In this document: one piece after another, positions 13,501-22,897 of the stretch
How positions within the stretch are numbered: position 1 is the first letter of the stretch
Layout: the number at the start of each line of letters is the position of its first letter
DNA from: Ecdyonurus torrentis
Taxonomy: Eukaryota > Arthropoda > Insecta > Ephemeroptera > Heptageniidae
Direction: 5' to 3'
Length of the DNA stretch: 64,000 nucleotides
Assembly (NCBI GenBank): GCA_949318235.1
Contig: OX439128.1
Location: 57,001,009 to 57,065,008 of the forward strand
Made by a program: the position numbers and the translations under genes
Notes under the pieces: model-generated
Told to the model about the DNA's origin: nothing
Seen by the model: the letters and a program-made list of their open reading frames with translations, nothing else
The model's database searches: none

Positions 13501-16500
13501 CTAACAGACTTGCAAAGAAAAGGTTATTACACCTTAATCGCTCCAATGCAAACTTTCGCAGGTATAGAATATCTCAGTGCTTTCTCGTCGTACTTTTCAG
13601 ACTGTGAATACGATTTTTGATGATATCTCTGAAACTAGTAAAGCTACAGCCTTGCGAATTTGACTTAAATGTAGCACTAACAGACATGCAAAGAAAAGGT
13701 TATTACACCTTAATGGCTCCAATGCAAACTTTCGCAGTTATAGAGAATCTCAGTGCTTTGTCATCGTACTTTTCAGACTGTGAATACGATTGTTGATGAT
13801 AAATCCGAAGCTAATAAAGCTACAGGCTTGCGGTTTAAACTAAAATGTAGGACTAACAGACTTGCAAAGAAAAGTTTATTACACCTTAATCGCTCGAATG
13901 CATACCTTCACAGTTATAGAAAACCTCAGTGCTTTCTCGTCGTACTTTTCAGACTGTGAATATGATTTTTGATGATATCTCTGAAACTAGTAAAGCTACA
14001 GCCTTGCGAATTGGACTTAAATGTAGCACTAACAGACTTGCAAAGAAAAGGTTATTACACCTTAATCGCTCCAATGCAAACTTTCGCAGTTATAGAGAAT
14101 CTCAGTGCTTTGTCATCGTACTTTTCAGACTGTGAATACGATTGTTGATGATAAATCCGAAGCTAATAAAGCTACAGGCTTGCGGTTTAAACTAAAATGT
14201 AGGACTAACAGACTTGCAAAGAAAAGGTTATTACACCTTTATCGCTCCAATGCAAACTTTCGCAGGTATAGAATATCTCAGTGCTTTCTCGTCGTACTTT
14301 TCAGACTGTGAATACGATTTTTGATGATATCTCTGAAACTAGTAAAGCTACAGCCTTGTGAATTGAACTTAAATGTAGCACTAACAGACTTGCAAAGAAA
14401 AGGTTATTACACCTTAATGGCTCCAATGCAAACTTTCGCAGTTATAGAGAATCTCAGTGCTTTGTCATCGTACTTTTCAGACTGTGAATACGATTGTTGA
14501 TGATAAATCCGAAGCTAATAAAGCTACAGGCTTGCGGTTTAAACTAAAATGTAGGACTAACAGACTTGCAAAGAAAAGGTTATTACACCTCAATCGCTCG
14601 AATGGAAACTTTTGCAGTAATAGAGAATCGCAGTGCTTTCTCATCGTTCTTTTTTGACTGTGAATACGATTTTTGATATATCTCCGAAGCTAATAAAGCT
14701 ACAGGCTTGCGGTTTGAACTAAAATGTAGGACTAACAGACTTGCAAAGAAAAGGTTATTACACCTTAATCGCTCCAATGCAAACTTTCGCAGGTTTAGAA
14801 TATCTCAGTGCTTTCTCGTCGTACTTTTCAGACTGTGAATACGATTTTTGATGATATCTCTGAAACTAGTAAAGCTACAGCCTTGCGAATTTGACTTAAA
14901 TGTAGCACTAACAGACTTGCAAAGAAAAGGTTATTACACCTTAATGGCTCCAATGCAAACTTTCGCAGTTATAGAGAATCTCAGTGCTTTGTCATCGTAC
15001 TTTTCAGACTGTGAATACGATTGTTGATGATAAATCCGAAGCTAATAAAGCTACAGGCTTGCGGTTTAAACTAAAATGTAGGACTAACAGACTTGCAAAG
15101 AAAAGGTTATTACACCTTAATCGCTCGAATGCATACCTTCACAGTTATAGAAAACCTCAGTGCTTTCTCGTCGTACTTTTCAGACTGTGAATATGATTTT
15201 TGATGATATCTCTGAAACTAGTAAAGCTACAGCCTTGCGAATTGGACTTAAATGTAGCACTAACAGACTTGCAAAGAAAAGGTTATTACACCTTAATCGC
15301 TCCAATGCAAACTTTCGCAGTTATAGAGAATCTCAGTGCTTTGTCATCGTACTTTTCAGACTGTGAATACGATTATTGATGATAAATCCGAAGCTAATAA
15401 AGCTACAGGCTTGCGGTTTAAACTAAAATGTAGGACTAACAGACTTGCAAAGAAAAGGTTATTACACCTTTATCGCTCCAATGCAAACTTTCGCAGGTAT
15501 AGAATATCTCAGTGCTTTCTCGTCGTACTTTTCAGACTGTGAATACGATTTTTGATGATATCTCTGAAACTAGTAAAGCTACAGCCTTGTGAATTGAACT
15601 TAAATGTAGCACTAACAGACTTGCAAAGAAAAGGTTATTACACCTTAATGGCTCCAATGCAAACTTTCGCAGTTATAGAGAATCTCAGTGCTTTGTCATC
15701 GTACTTTTCAGACTGTGAATACGATTGTTGATGATAAATCCGAAGCTAATAAAGCTACAGGCTTGCGGTTTAAACTAAAATGTAGGACTAACAGACTTGC
15801 AAAGAAAAGGTTATTACACCTTAATCGCTCAAATGCATACTTTCGCAGTTATAGAAAACCTCAGTGCTTTCTCGTCGTACTTTTCAGACTGTGAATACGA
15901 TTTTTGATGATATCTCTGAAACTAGTAAAGCTACAGCCTTGCGAATTGGACTTAAATGTAGCACTAACAGACTTGCAAAGAAAAGGTTATTACACCTTAA
16001 TGGCTCCAATGCAAACTTTCGCAGTTATAGAGAATCTCAGTGCTTTGTCATCGTACTTTTCAGACTGTGAATACGATTGTTGATGATAATTCCGAAGCTA
16101 ATAAAGCTACAGGCTTGCGGTTTAAACTAAAATGTAGGACTAACAGACTTACAAAGAAAAGGTTATTACACCTTATTCGCTCCAATGCAAACTTTCGCAG
16201 TTATAGAGAATCTCAGTGCTTTCTCATCGTACTTTTTTGACTGTGGATACGAATTTTGATGATATCTCCGAAACTAATAAAGCTACAGGCATGCGGTTTG
16301 AACTGAAATGTAGGACTAACAGACTTGCAAAGAAAACGTTATTACACCTTAATCGCTCCAATGCATACTTTCGCAGTTATAGAGAATCTCAGTTCTTTCT
16401 CATCGTACTTTTCAGACCGTAAATACGATTGTTGATATTATCTCCAAAACTAATAAAGCTACAGGCTTGCGGTTTGAACTAAAATGTAGGACTAACAGAC

Positions 16501-16600
16501 TTGCAAAGAAAAGGTTATTACACCTTAATCGCTCCAATGCAAACTTTCGCGGTTATAGAGAATCTCAGTGCTTTCTCATCGTACTTTTCAGACTGTGAAT
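10588..16600 (+). repeat. Region of short nested higher-order repeats in satellite A
   Basis: Monomers of the GATAAATCCGAAGC subfamily alternate with the CTGAAACTAGTAAAGC subfamily, broken periodically by a pair carrying CTAAAAAAGCTACAAGC and GATATATCTCC. Near-identical monomers recur at 1231 bp (10940 and 12171; 13929 and 15160; 14105 and 15336), at 1055 bp (12698 and 13753; 12874 and 13929) and at 1407 bp (13176 and 14583). These equal 7, 6 and 8 monomers minus 1 bp; each unit contains one 175-bp monomer. Mixed unit lengths suggest repeated unequal exchange. Confidence 0.8.
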
Positions 16601-17371
16601 ACGATTTTTGATGATATCTACGAAACTAAAAAAGCTACAAGCTTGCGGTTTGAAATAAAATGTAGGACTAACAGACTTGCAAAGAAAAGGTTATTACACC
16701 TCAATCGCTCGAATGGAAACTTTCGCAGTAATAGAGATTTGCAGTGCTTTCTCATCGTTCTTTTTTGACTGTGAATACGATTTTTGATATATCTCCGAAG
16801 CTAATAAAGCTACAGGCTTGCGGTTTGAACTAAAATGTAGGACTAACAGACTTGCAAAGAAAAGGTTATTACACCTTAATCGCTCCAATGCAAACTTTCG
16901 CAGTTATAGAGAATCTCAGTGCTTTCTCAACGTAGTTTTCAGACTGTGGATACGAATTTTGATGATATCTCCGAAACTAATAAAGCTACAGGCTTGCGGT
17001 TTGAACTGTAATGTAGGTCTAACAGACTTGCAAAGAAAACGTTATTACACCTTAATCGCTCCAATGCATACTTTCGCAGTTATAGAGAATCTCAGTGCTT
17101 TCTCATCGTACTTTTCAGACCGTGAATACGATTGTTGATGATATCTCCGAAACTAATAAAGCTACAGGCTTGCGGTTTGAACTGAAATGTAGGACTAACA
17201 GACTTGCAAAGAAAAGGTAATAACACCTTATTCGCTCCAATGCAAACTTTCGAAGTTATAGAAAACCTCAGTGCTTTCTCGTCGTACTTTTCAGACTGTG
17301 AATATGATTTTTGATGATATCTCCGAAACTAGTAAAGCTACAGGCTTGTGGTTTAAACTTAAATGTAGGAC

Positions 17372-17374
17372 TAA
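17372..17374 (+). repeat. Target-site duplication TAA, left copy
   Basis: The satellite monomer reads GGAC-TAA at the left edge of the insert and TAA-CAGACTTGC at the right edge (23151-23153). Removing the insert and one TAA restores the normal GGACTAACAGACTTGC of every monomer. A 3-bp TAA duplication is the hallmark of the PIF/Harbinger superfamily. Confidence 0.9.
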
Positions 17375-17500
17375 GGGCCGTAAGTTGCAACAATGGTTTA
17401 AACTCGGTTTAACTAAACCTGGTTTAACGACTTAACTCGAGTTAATTTTGCACTTTTGGTAAGTTGCAACGAAGTTAAACCAGGTTTAACTTTTTTGTCT
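17375..17500 (+). repeat. Left terminal/subterminal repeats of the composite element
   Basis: GTAAGTTGCAA occurs at 17380-17390 and again at 17459-17469, 79 bp apart. Each is followed by AAACCTGGTTTAA or AAACCAGGTTTAA-type palindromes. The same unit appears inverted at the right end, so this is the terminal inverted repeat plus a second subterminal copy. Such repeats are usually transposase binding sites (known of the class; inferred here). Confidence 0.8.
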
Positions 17501-17735
17501 GTTGAGCGAATATTTGAAAATTCTTAAATATGTGAAAGAAGATGCTTCTTATCTCACGCGTTTGAAACTAAATACAAACGAAAAATTATATATATTTGCA
17601 TGAAAATAAAGTAAATTTAATAAGGAAGCGATAAATATATGATTTATAAAGGAAAGTTTAATATTTGTGCGTATTATGAGTATTTTAAAAATACTATATT
17701 TGTGCATTTTGGTCACTGTTGGTGGAGATTTTTTA

Positions 17736-18398
17736 CAAGCCATCTCGGGAACTAATAGAGATAAAGTAGCAAATCTGGTGTTCATTCTAATTTTTTTCAC
17801 AAAAAAATCAGATTGGCGTTGGTTTTATTGCGCTATCTCAATTAGGGAGAAAGCTGAAAAAACAGCTTACCGAGGGTCAAATGGGACCGAAGTAACAGCA
17901 ATGACAAATTTCACTTCTTGCAACTTCTCACTTTTTTACTAGTTATTCCATCGAAAGGAAACTTTTATTATTATTTCTAAATAAGAAAAATATTTAGATT
18001 GATATGTGGGTGTCCACACTTTGCTCCACTACAAGAGATAGCGCTCAGCACCCCACCGGAGCCACCCACTGCGGACACAAAGAGGTCCTGCGCGCTAACT
18101 CGCTGTGGAGCAAAGTGTGGACACCCACATATCAATCTCAATATTAATAAAAGTTAGAAATAATAATAAAAGTCTCATTTCGATGGAATAACTAGTAAAA
18201 AAGTGAGACGTTGCAAGAAGTGAAATTTGTCATTGCTGTTACTTCGGTCCCATTTGACCCTCGGTAAGCTGTTTTTTCAGCTTTCTCCCTAATTGAGATA
18301 GCGCAATAAAACCAACGCCAATCTGATTTTTTTGTGAAAAAAATTAGAATGAACACCAGATTTGCTACTTTATCTCTATTAGTTCCCGAGATAGCTTG
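17736..18398. mobile_element. Foldback element 1 (663 bp, about 294-bp inverted arms)
   Basis: The left arm (17736-18029) and right arm (18105-18398) are inverted copies with few differences, enclosing a 75-bp loop. The arm tips are CAAGCCATCTCGGGAACT and the complement of AGTTCCCGAGATAGCTTG. TA sits immediately outside both tips (17734-17735 and 18399-18400), consistent with a Tc1/mariner-type MITE that duplicates TA. The inner arm ends are GC-rich (TGTGGGTGTCCACAC...). No transposase is encoded; frames through the arms are palindrome by-products. The superfamily assignment rests only on the TA. Confidence 0.8.
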
Positions 18399-18550
18399 TA
18401 GATATACGTTTTAATGTTGCGGCTGTGGTGACCTAATGCTTAGGAATTGCATTGCGATTTTTACATTTTTCTCCATGTTTATTTAATATTTTGCAAAATA
18501 ATTATACTGTATATTTTTCTTTTGTTTTGTGTATAATATATTATATTATT

Positions 18551-19235
18551 TTTACCATCCTTTGTGACAATTAAATAGGAGATAATTAAGGAATGTGAAT
18601 TTCTCCATTATTTAAAAATTATCGTTTTCCCGCTGTACACGCTGCCATATGGAGAATACAAGCAACTGCATGAAAAAAAATCAGATTTTTTTTTGCGGAA
18701 ATGAAATGTTTACCATGATTTTAAATAATGAAAACTATTTAGATCCATGTTCGAGAGATCATACTTTGGTCCAGCAGGTTGCGAGTTAGCGTCTGGTCAC
18801 TCGCGGGCAGTCGAAGTCCGTCGTTTGACCTTTGACCTATACTGGTAAAGGTTTCATATCCGTAAAATAATTAAAGTTTTTTTTTTTTTTTTTTAAGGTC
18901 ATTTGCTTGTATTATCCATATGACAGCGTGTACAGCGGGAAAACGATAATTTTTAAATCGCTGGCCGCGCGTCTAAATGGGGCAAAAGCAATTTTCATGA
19001 ACTGCGCGAGTGGTGAATAAGCACCTTTCACGGCCGTCGCGAGTGGCGAATATCATGTGCTGTGAGCATAGCTTATTCGCCACTCGCGACGGCCGTGAAA
19101 GGTGTATATTCACCACTCGCGCGGTTCATGAAAATTGCTTTTTCCCCATTTAGACGCGCGGCCAGCGAAATACAGGGGAAAAAAATAATATTCCTTATCT
19201 AGTATAGTAATTTTATTGTCACAAAGGGACGTAAA
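18551..19235. mobile_element. Foldback element 2, right arm interrupted by a palindrome
   Basis: The left arm (18551-about 18668) contains TCCTTTGTGACAAT, then ATTTAAAAATTATCG, TTTTCCCGCTGTACACGCTG and a CATATGGA segment. The complementary right arm is in two pieces, about 18898-18958 and 19168-19235. Removing the 209-bp palindrome at 18959-19167 makes the right arm continuous and complementary to the left. The inner part of the arm matches closely and the outer 60 bp is more diverged. The loop includes an 18-bp T run (18877-18894) and a GC-richer stretch around 18770-18830 with no tRNA or SINE structure I can defend. No coding sequence. Confidence 0.7.
18959..19167. mobile_element. 209-bp near-perfect palindrome (hairpin MITE) inside foldback element 2
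   Basis: It begins CGCTGGCCGCGCGTC and ends with the exact complement. The arms of about 94 bp contain AAAGCAATTTTCATGAAC and CACGGCCGTCGCGAGTGGCG with few mismatches, around a loop of about 20 bp. AAAT lies directly on both sides (18955-18958 and 19168-19171), a possible 4-bp target duplication. It is much more GC-rich than its surroundings, which supports a separate origin. It is too short to encode a protein. Confidence 0.75.
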
Positions 19236-19808
19236 CATATAATGTACAGATTCAACGAAAAACTTTTTTATAACAAACACGAAACTGTTACACTTCTTTT
19301 GTAAATATTAGCTAGACGTGGAAAAAACTGAAAAAAAAAACTTCCTAAACAGCATGAATGTCCTAAATGCATCGGCCATGGTTAACGTTAAACATAAAGC
19401 TATCACCATAGAAAAAACTTTTTATATATATTTTTATTTTTTTTATTTTTAGGATTAAAGTAGGTTTTGTCATTCATCGCGACTTAATCAAGAGATCGTT
19501 ATAGATTCGACCGCCGATTGGTAAACACGTACATCGTGCGTGTAAAGCATGTGACTTTAAAACGTTGCAGGTTGCTTCTTTAAATTTTAGATTGTTTCTG
19601 TAACTATATTTACGATATATTGCAATATATTTTATATATTAGTATAAACCTCATATTAAAATCCATTTGATTTATGTATAGTACTTTTTTTGATTGAATA
19701 TTTTATAATGTCAAAATTGGAAGAAGAAAAAAAATTGATGCGCCCTTCGAAGGGATCCCTTATTTCACATAAAAAACCTCGTAGGGTGTTATGGCATTAT
19801 GGAATATA
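19236..19808. other. AT-rich unassigned sequence between nested elements
   Basis: 573 bp with no open frame of note, no RNA gene and no internal inverted repeat that I could see. It includes TATATATA and T-rich stretches and a less AT-biased patch around 19490-19580. It may be original interior of the composite element. Confidence 0.5.
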
Positions 19809-20117
19809 TACAGGGTGACCACAAAAATTGCTGCGATTTCAAGATGCTATTAAAATTCGAAATTTTATTTTTTTTAAAACTTTTATTACAACAAATTGAA
19901 GACTGAATTTACACATTTTTAAAACCAAAAATAAAATTTTGTTGCATTGCTTGGTTCTTTTGCGAGACGCCAAAAAGTAAAAGACGAGCCTGGTCTGAAA
20001 AAAATCACACTTCTGCAATGGGCACCAAATCCAGCTAAAAGAATTTGTTTTTAAATCTCTTTTCATGTTTTTTTTTTTTTTCTTTTTTTTTTTCTTTTTT
20101 TCTTCACACAACTTACC

Positions 20118-20174
20118 TTATGGCTTCTCAACGTGAACACCATTTAGAGCTCGGCACAAGTCGAGACGTTCCTC
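20118..20174 (-). pseudogene. Inverted second copy of the transposase 3' end
   Basis: Read on the - strand this encodes EERLDLCRALNGVHVEKP followed by TAA. It is the same C-terminal tail as the + strand fragment ending at 20513 (EERLDLCRALNGADVQKL), with a few substitutions. It shows that the long inverted arms formed by inverted duplication of the gene's 3' end, not by extension of ordinary short terminal repeats. Confidence 0.8.
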
Positions 20175-20189
20175 CATGGATGGAGGATG

Positions 20190-20513
20190 GATGGCGCCCC
20201 TGCTCACTGGGCACTGGCTGTCAGACACTTCTTAAACCAGACCTTCCCAAACAGGTAGTTGGGACGCGATGGGACACTGGTATGGGCACCAAGATCTCCT
20301 GATCTTACTCCTCCCAATTTCTTTCTTTGGGGCTACGTGGAAAATGTTGTTTTTAAAACACCATTGCGAAACATCAGACAGGACCTCAAACTGCGCATCA
20401 CAGAAGCGAGCAACTCTGTCACTCCCGAGATGTTGCAGAATGTATGGCGCGATCTAGAGGAGCGTCTCGACTTGTGCCGAGCTCTAAATGGTGCTGACGT
20501 TCAGAAGCTATAG
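20190..20513 (+). pseudogene. Tc1/mariner-type transposase, C-terminal fragment, broken
   Basis: A 108-codon frame from GAT at 20190 to TAG at 20511-20513. It starts with DGAPAHWALAV, the motif holding the second catalytic aspartate of the DDE/D domain. It continues through RSPDLTPPNFFLWGY, holding the third acidic residue (SPDL), with 36 residues between the two. It ends LDLCRALNGADVQKL. An in-frame TAG at 20256-20258 replaces what is usually a tryptophan (an NRW motif), a TGG-to-TAG change. The first catalytic aspartate and the N-terminal helix-turn-helix region are missing because the sequence upstream switches to the inverted left arm at about 20175. It cannot make an active enzyme. Family recognition is from these motifs; the exact Tc1/mariner subgroup is not determined. 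Confidence 0.85.
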
Positions 20514-20889
20514 CTTAAGTTGTGTGAAGAAAAGCGAAAAAAAAATTAAAAGAGATTTAAAAACAATTTCTTTTAGCTGAATTTGGTGCCCAGAAGTGTG
20601 ATTTTTCTCGGACCAAGCTCGTTTTTTACTTTTTGGCGTCTCGCAAAAAAAACATAAGCAACGCATTAAAATTGTACTTTTATTAGTTTTAAAAATGTGT
20701 AAATTCAGGCTTCAATTTGATGTAAAAAAAACGTTAAAAAAATTAAAATTTCTAATTTTTATAGCATCTTGAAATCGTAGCGATTTTTGTGGTCATGGCA
20801 CCCTGTATATTTTTTTAAGTATCATTATAGAACTTTTATATCAAGATATGTATTTATATTTTAATTTTACATTAAATCCAGGGTAAACA

Positions 20890-22132
20890 CTTGAGATCGA
20901 GGTGCATTTTATTTCATAATATGGTAGGGTGTGTCAACCCAAGTTGAGTGATAGTTTTTCTACATACTCGCGGTGCTGCTGCGTCGTATATCACGTAATT
21001 GCGTGCGTTACGCATGACCAACTAGATGCTGTGCTATAGAAGTTTTTCAACAAATGGAGATTTGCAAAAATTGCTTCAGTTTTGTTTGTTTTATTACAGC
21101 GCTTCCAAATTTGGCATTTTATGTTAAAAAAAACCAAACTAAATGAATTAGGCAATCGTTTGTCGATATCTGGCACGTCAAGTTACCTATGAATCGATCT
21201 CTTGATGGCTGAAATCGGCGATTTTTTTTTTGCCCTATCTGTCCCGACAACACCTGCGCAGTACTCGCGCACATCTCACCTGTTTGCACCTCCAAGGCTC
21301 GCGATCCACTTAAGATATTGACAAACTATGGCCTAATTCATTTACTTTGGTTCTTTTTAACATAAAATAACAGATTTGGAAGCGCTGTAATAAAAAACAA
21401 CAAAACGAAAGCAATTTTTGCAAGTCTCCATTTGCTGCAATACGCCTATAGCACGGCATCTACATAGTTGGTCACCTCTGTAATCACCCGTGGGTGACGT
21501 CAATTTTTTTTTTAAATTTTTAAGCGATATGACCGTAATGTCATGTCGAATGACCATCACTCACACCCTACCACATATCCTATCATATTATACAGGGGCG
21601 AACTGGGGCTCCACGGCCCTTTGCAGATATCTAAAGAGACGGCCCACACCTACTGGGGGGGTCTAGGAGCCCCCCAGCATCGCGCCGCAGGTGAAAATTT
21701 TAATAAAAAGAGGCGTGGCATGCGAATTTCACAATCATTTTACGTAAGAAAAAAAAATAAACTAATAAATTAAAAAAAAAAAAAAAAAACAGGACAAGAA
21801 TAGAAAATTTTCATGTATAAAAATATTATATTTCTTTGTATGAATTTTATTTTGACAAAGTTCATCCAAAGCATGATACTAATATAATAAGCACAAGACG
21901 CAAGAGCATGATATTGTAGGATTAGTCATCGCCATAAGATCTTATTATAGTTATATCAATTTCTAAACTATCCATAAAATTCAATAATTTCCTTTCCTTG
22001 CTTCTTGCTTTTTTTTTCGGTTGCTGCGAAGACGGCCCGATGGCCCTCTTTAGCCACGGCCCTTCGAGATGATCTCGAAATCTCGGACCTCGCAATCCGC
22101 CACTGAGAAATAAAATGCACCTCGATTTCAAG
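20890..22132. mobile_element. Foldback element 3, right arm interrupted by a 513-bp insert
   Basis: The left arm begins CTTGAGATCGAGGTGCATTTTATTT (split here as CTTGAGATCGAGG and TGCATTTTATTT) and runs through GGTAGGGTGTG, CAAATGGAGA, TTGCAAAAATTGCTT and TTACAGCGCTTCCAAAT to about 21175. The right arm, about 21320-21592, carries the complement in reverse order. The outermost arm sequence (AAATAAAATGCACCTCGAT) lies beyond the insert, at 22108-22132. The loop, about 21176-21319, is unrelated sequence. The outer arm parts match only moderately and contain insertions. No coding capacity and no clear target duplication. Confidence 0.65.
21593..22105. mobile_element. CAG-ended short insert in foldback element 3, possibly hAT-like MITE
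   Basis: The ends are CAGGGGCGAACTGG and the complement of CAGTGGCGGATTGC, imperfect inverted repeats with further similarity inward (CTAAAGAG near CGGCCC). Ends of the CAGNGG type are frequent in hAT elements. However, I do not find the 8-bp target duplication expected of hAT: the flanks are ATATTATA and AGAAATAA. The interior is AT-rich, includes an 18-bp A run (21772-21789), and encodes nothing recognisable. The boundaries are supported because removing it reunites the right arm of foldback element 3. Confidence 0.5.
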
Positions 22133-22829
22133 CTAACAAGCCAATTATTAAAAATTAAAACTATTATGCACGCTTCATAATGCTAATAAAATAAAATAAA
22201 ATTTTAACATGCAGTAATATCAAACACACGCGTCTTAACTTATGGCCGCGATGTAAATACCACAAATCTTTTATTTTATTACAATTATTTTACTCATTTT
22301 TCTCTCAACCCTTACACTATGAGCAGCGTACCCAGGTCGGATGACTTGATTGTCTCGGTAACTCGAGTCAACCTACTCTACCATATGGTGCAAAAAAAAA
22401 AAAAAAAAAAAATCCAGTTGCTTAGCCGGGTTTCTGGGCTTTAGAACGCAGACAGTTTAGCCCACAACCATAATGAAAGCTATTACAGCGTAATTTATTT
22501 GCAGATATTTGCCACTACTTTTAAATTCTTTGAGGGTAGTTTAAGTATTAAACAATTTCATACCTTCTAAAAAAGACACTGATCTATCTTGGTACCAATT
22601 TTTGTAACTCTACATTATTTTACATCTCCTTCACATGAGTTCACATTCACATTTTGCCTTACCACTATAAATTAATACTATAATTTATTTGCAATATATT
22701 ATCATACCATATTTTTTTAATTAAAAATAATTTCAGAAAAAAATCTTCAAATATAAATTCAAAATAATATATGAATGAAACAACATAATACTAATAGTAA
22801 TGTTAAAAAAGGCAAGAAATAATATCTCC

Positions 22830-22864
<35 letters not shown>

Positions 22865-22897
22865 TCGAAAAATATACTCTTTAGACCTCAAAAATGT
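22133..22897. other. AT-rich unassigned sequence with long A runs
   Basis: 765 bp with no gene, RNA structure or inverted repeat I can support. It holds a 21-bp A run at 22392-22412 and a 30-bp A run at 22833-22862. The stretch 22320-22391 is less AT-biased and ends in the first A run, which could be the tail of a short retroposon. I see no convincing promoter boxes or target duplication, so it stays unassigned. Confidence 0.5.

Larger units (their letters stand above)
1..17374 (+). repeat. Satellite A, 176-bp tandem array, + orientation, left segment
   Basis: About 99 head-to-tail monomers, seen as the same landmarks returning every 176 bp (for example TTTTGATGATATCTC, GACTTGCAAAGAAAAGG, CGCTCCAATGCA). 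Monomers fall into recurring subfamilies. One has GATAAATCCGAAGC and GTTTAAACTAAA. One has CTGAAACTAGTAAAGC and GCGAATTGGAC. One has GTGGATACGAATTTTG. One is 175 bp, with GATATATCTCC replacing GATGATATCTCC. Subfamilies are mixed at 1-6 kb and alternate more regularly from about 10 kb on. No gene, RNA gene or mobile element interrupts the array before 17375. 176 is not a multiple of 3 and the open frames begin at GTG, so I do not read the array as coding. The role is unknown; centromeric or pericentromeric satellite is an inference. The array runs off the left edge of the window. Confidence 0.97.
19811..20805. mobile_element. Tc1/mariner-type foldback derivative (995 bp) with long inverted arms
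   Basis: The tips are CAGGGTGACCACAAAAAT on the left and the complement of CAGGGTGCCATGACCACA on the right, flanked by TA at 19809-19810 and 20806-20807. The TA duplication fits Tc1/mariner. The inverted arms are long, about 19811-20175 and 20456-20805. Each includes a shared 3' untranslated-like stretch (GCGAGACGCCAAAAAGTAAAA) and the last codons of the transposase gene. The middle, about 20176-20455, is single-copy transposase sequence. The first half of a normal transposase gene, including its DNA-binding domain, is absent, so the element is non-autonomous. The T-rich tract at 20068-20101 lengthens the left arm. Confidence 0.85.

Noticed and set aside
1..17374. CRISPR-like regular repeats
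   Set aside because: The whole period is repeated sequence with no unique spacers, the unit is 176 bp, and the context is eukaryotic.
17549..17942. Open frames over foldback element 1
   Set aside because: They cross the inverted arm and AT-rich DNA, have no recognisable motif, and are mirrored in the other arm.
18765..18835. Possible tRNA-derived SINE promoter in foldback element 2
   Set aside because: TAGCGTCTGG and GTCGAAGTCC faintly resemble A and B boxes, but the spacing is too short and no cloverleaf can be drawn.
19839..20302. Open frames at 19839-20111 (-) and 20045-20302 (+)
   Set aside because: They run through the T-rich tract and the arms of the Tc1/mariner derivative; the Lys-rich run is a homopolymer artefact. 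The + frame is out of register with the transposase motifs.
21543..22131. Open frames at 21543-21773 (+) and 21922-22131 (-)
   Set aside because: They lie in the CAG-ended insert and its edges, have low-complexity composition, and show no protein family signature.
22320..22412. Possible retroposon ending in the 21-bp A run
   Set aside because: No target duplication, promoter boxes or coding remnant could be identified; left as unassigned.
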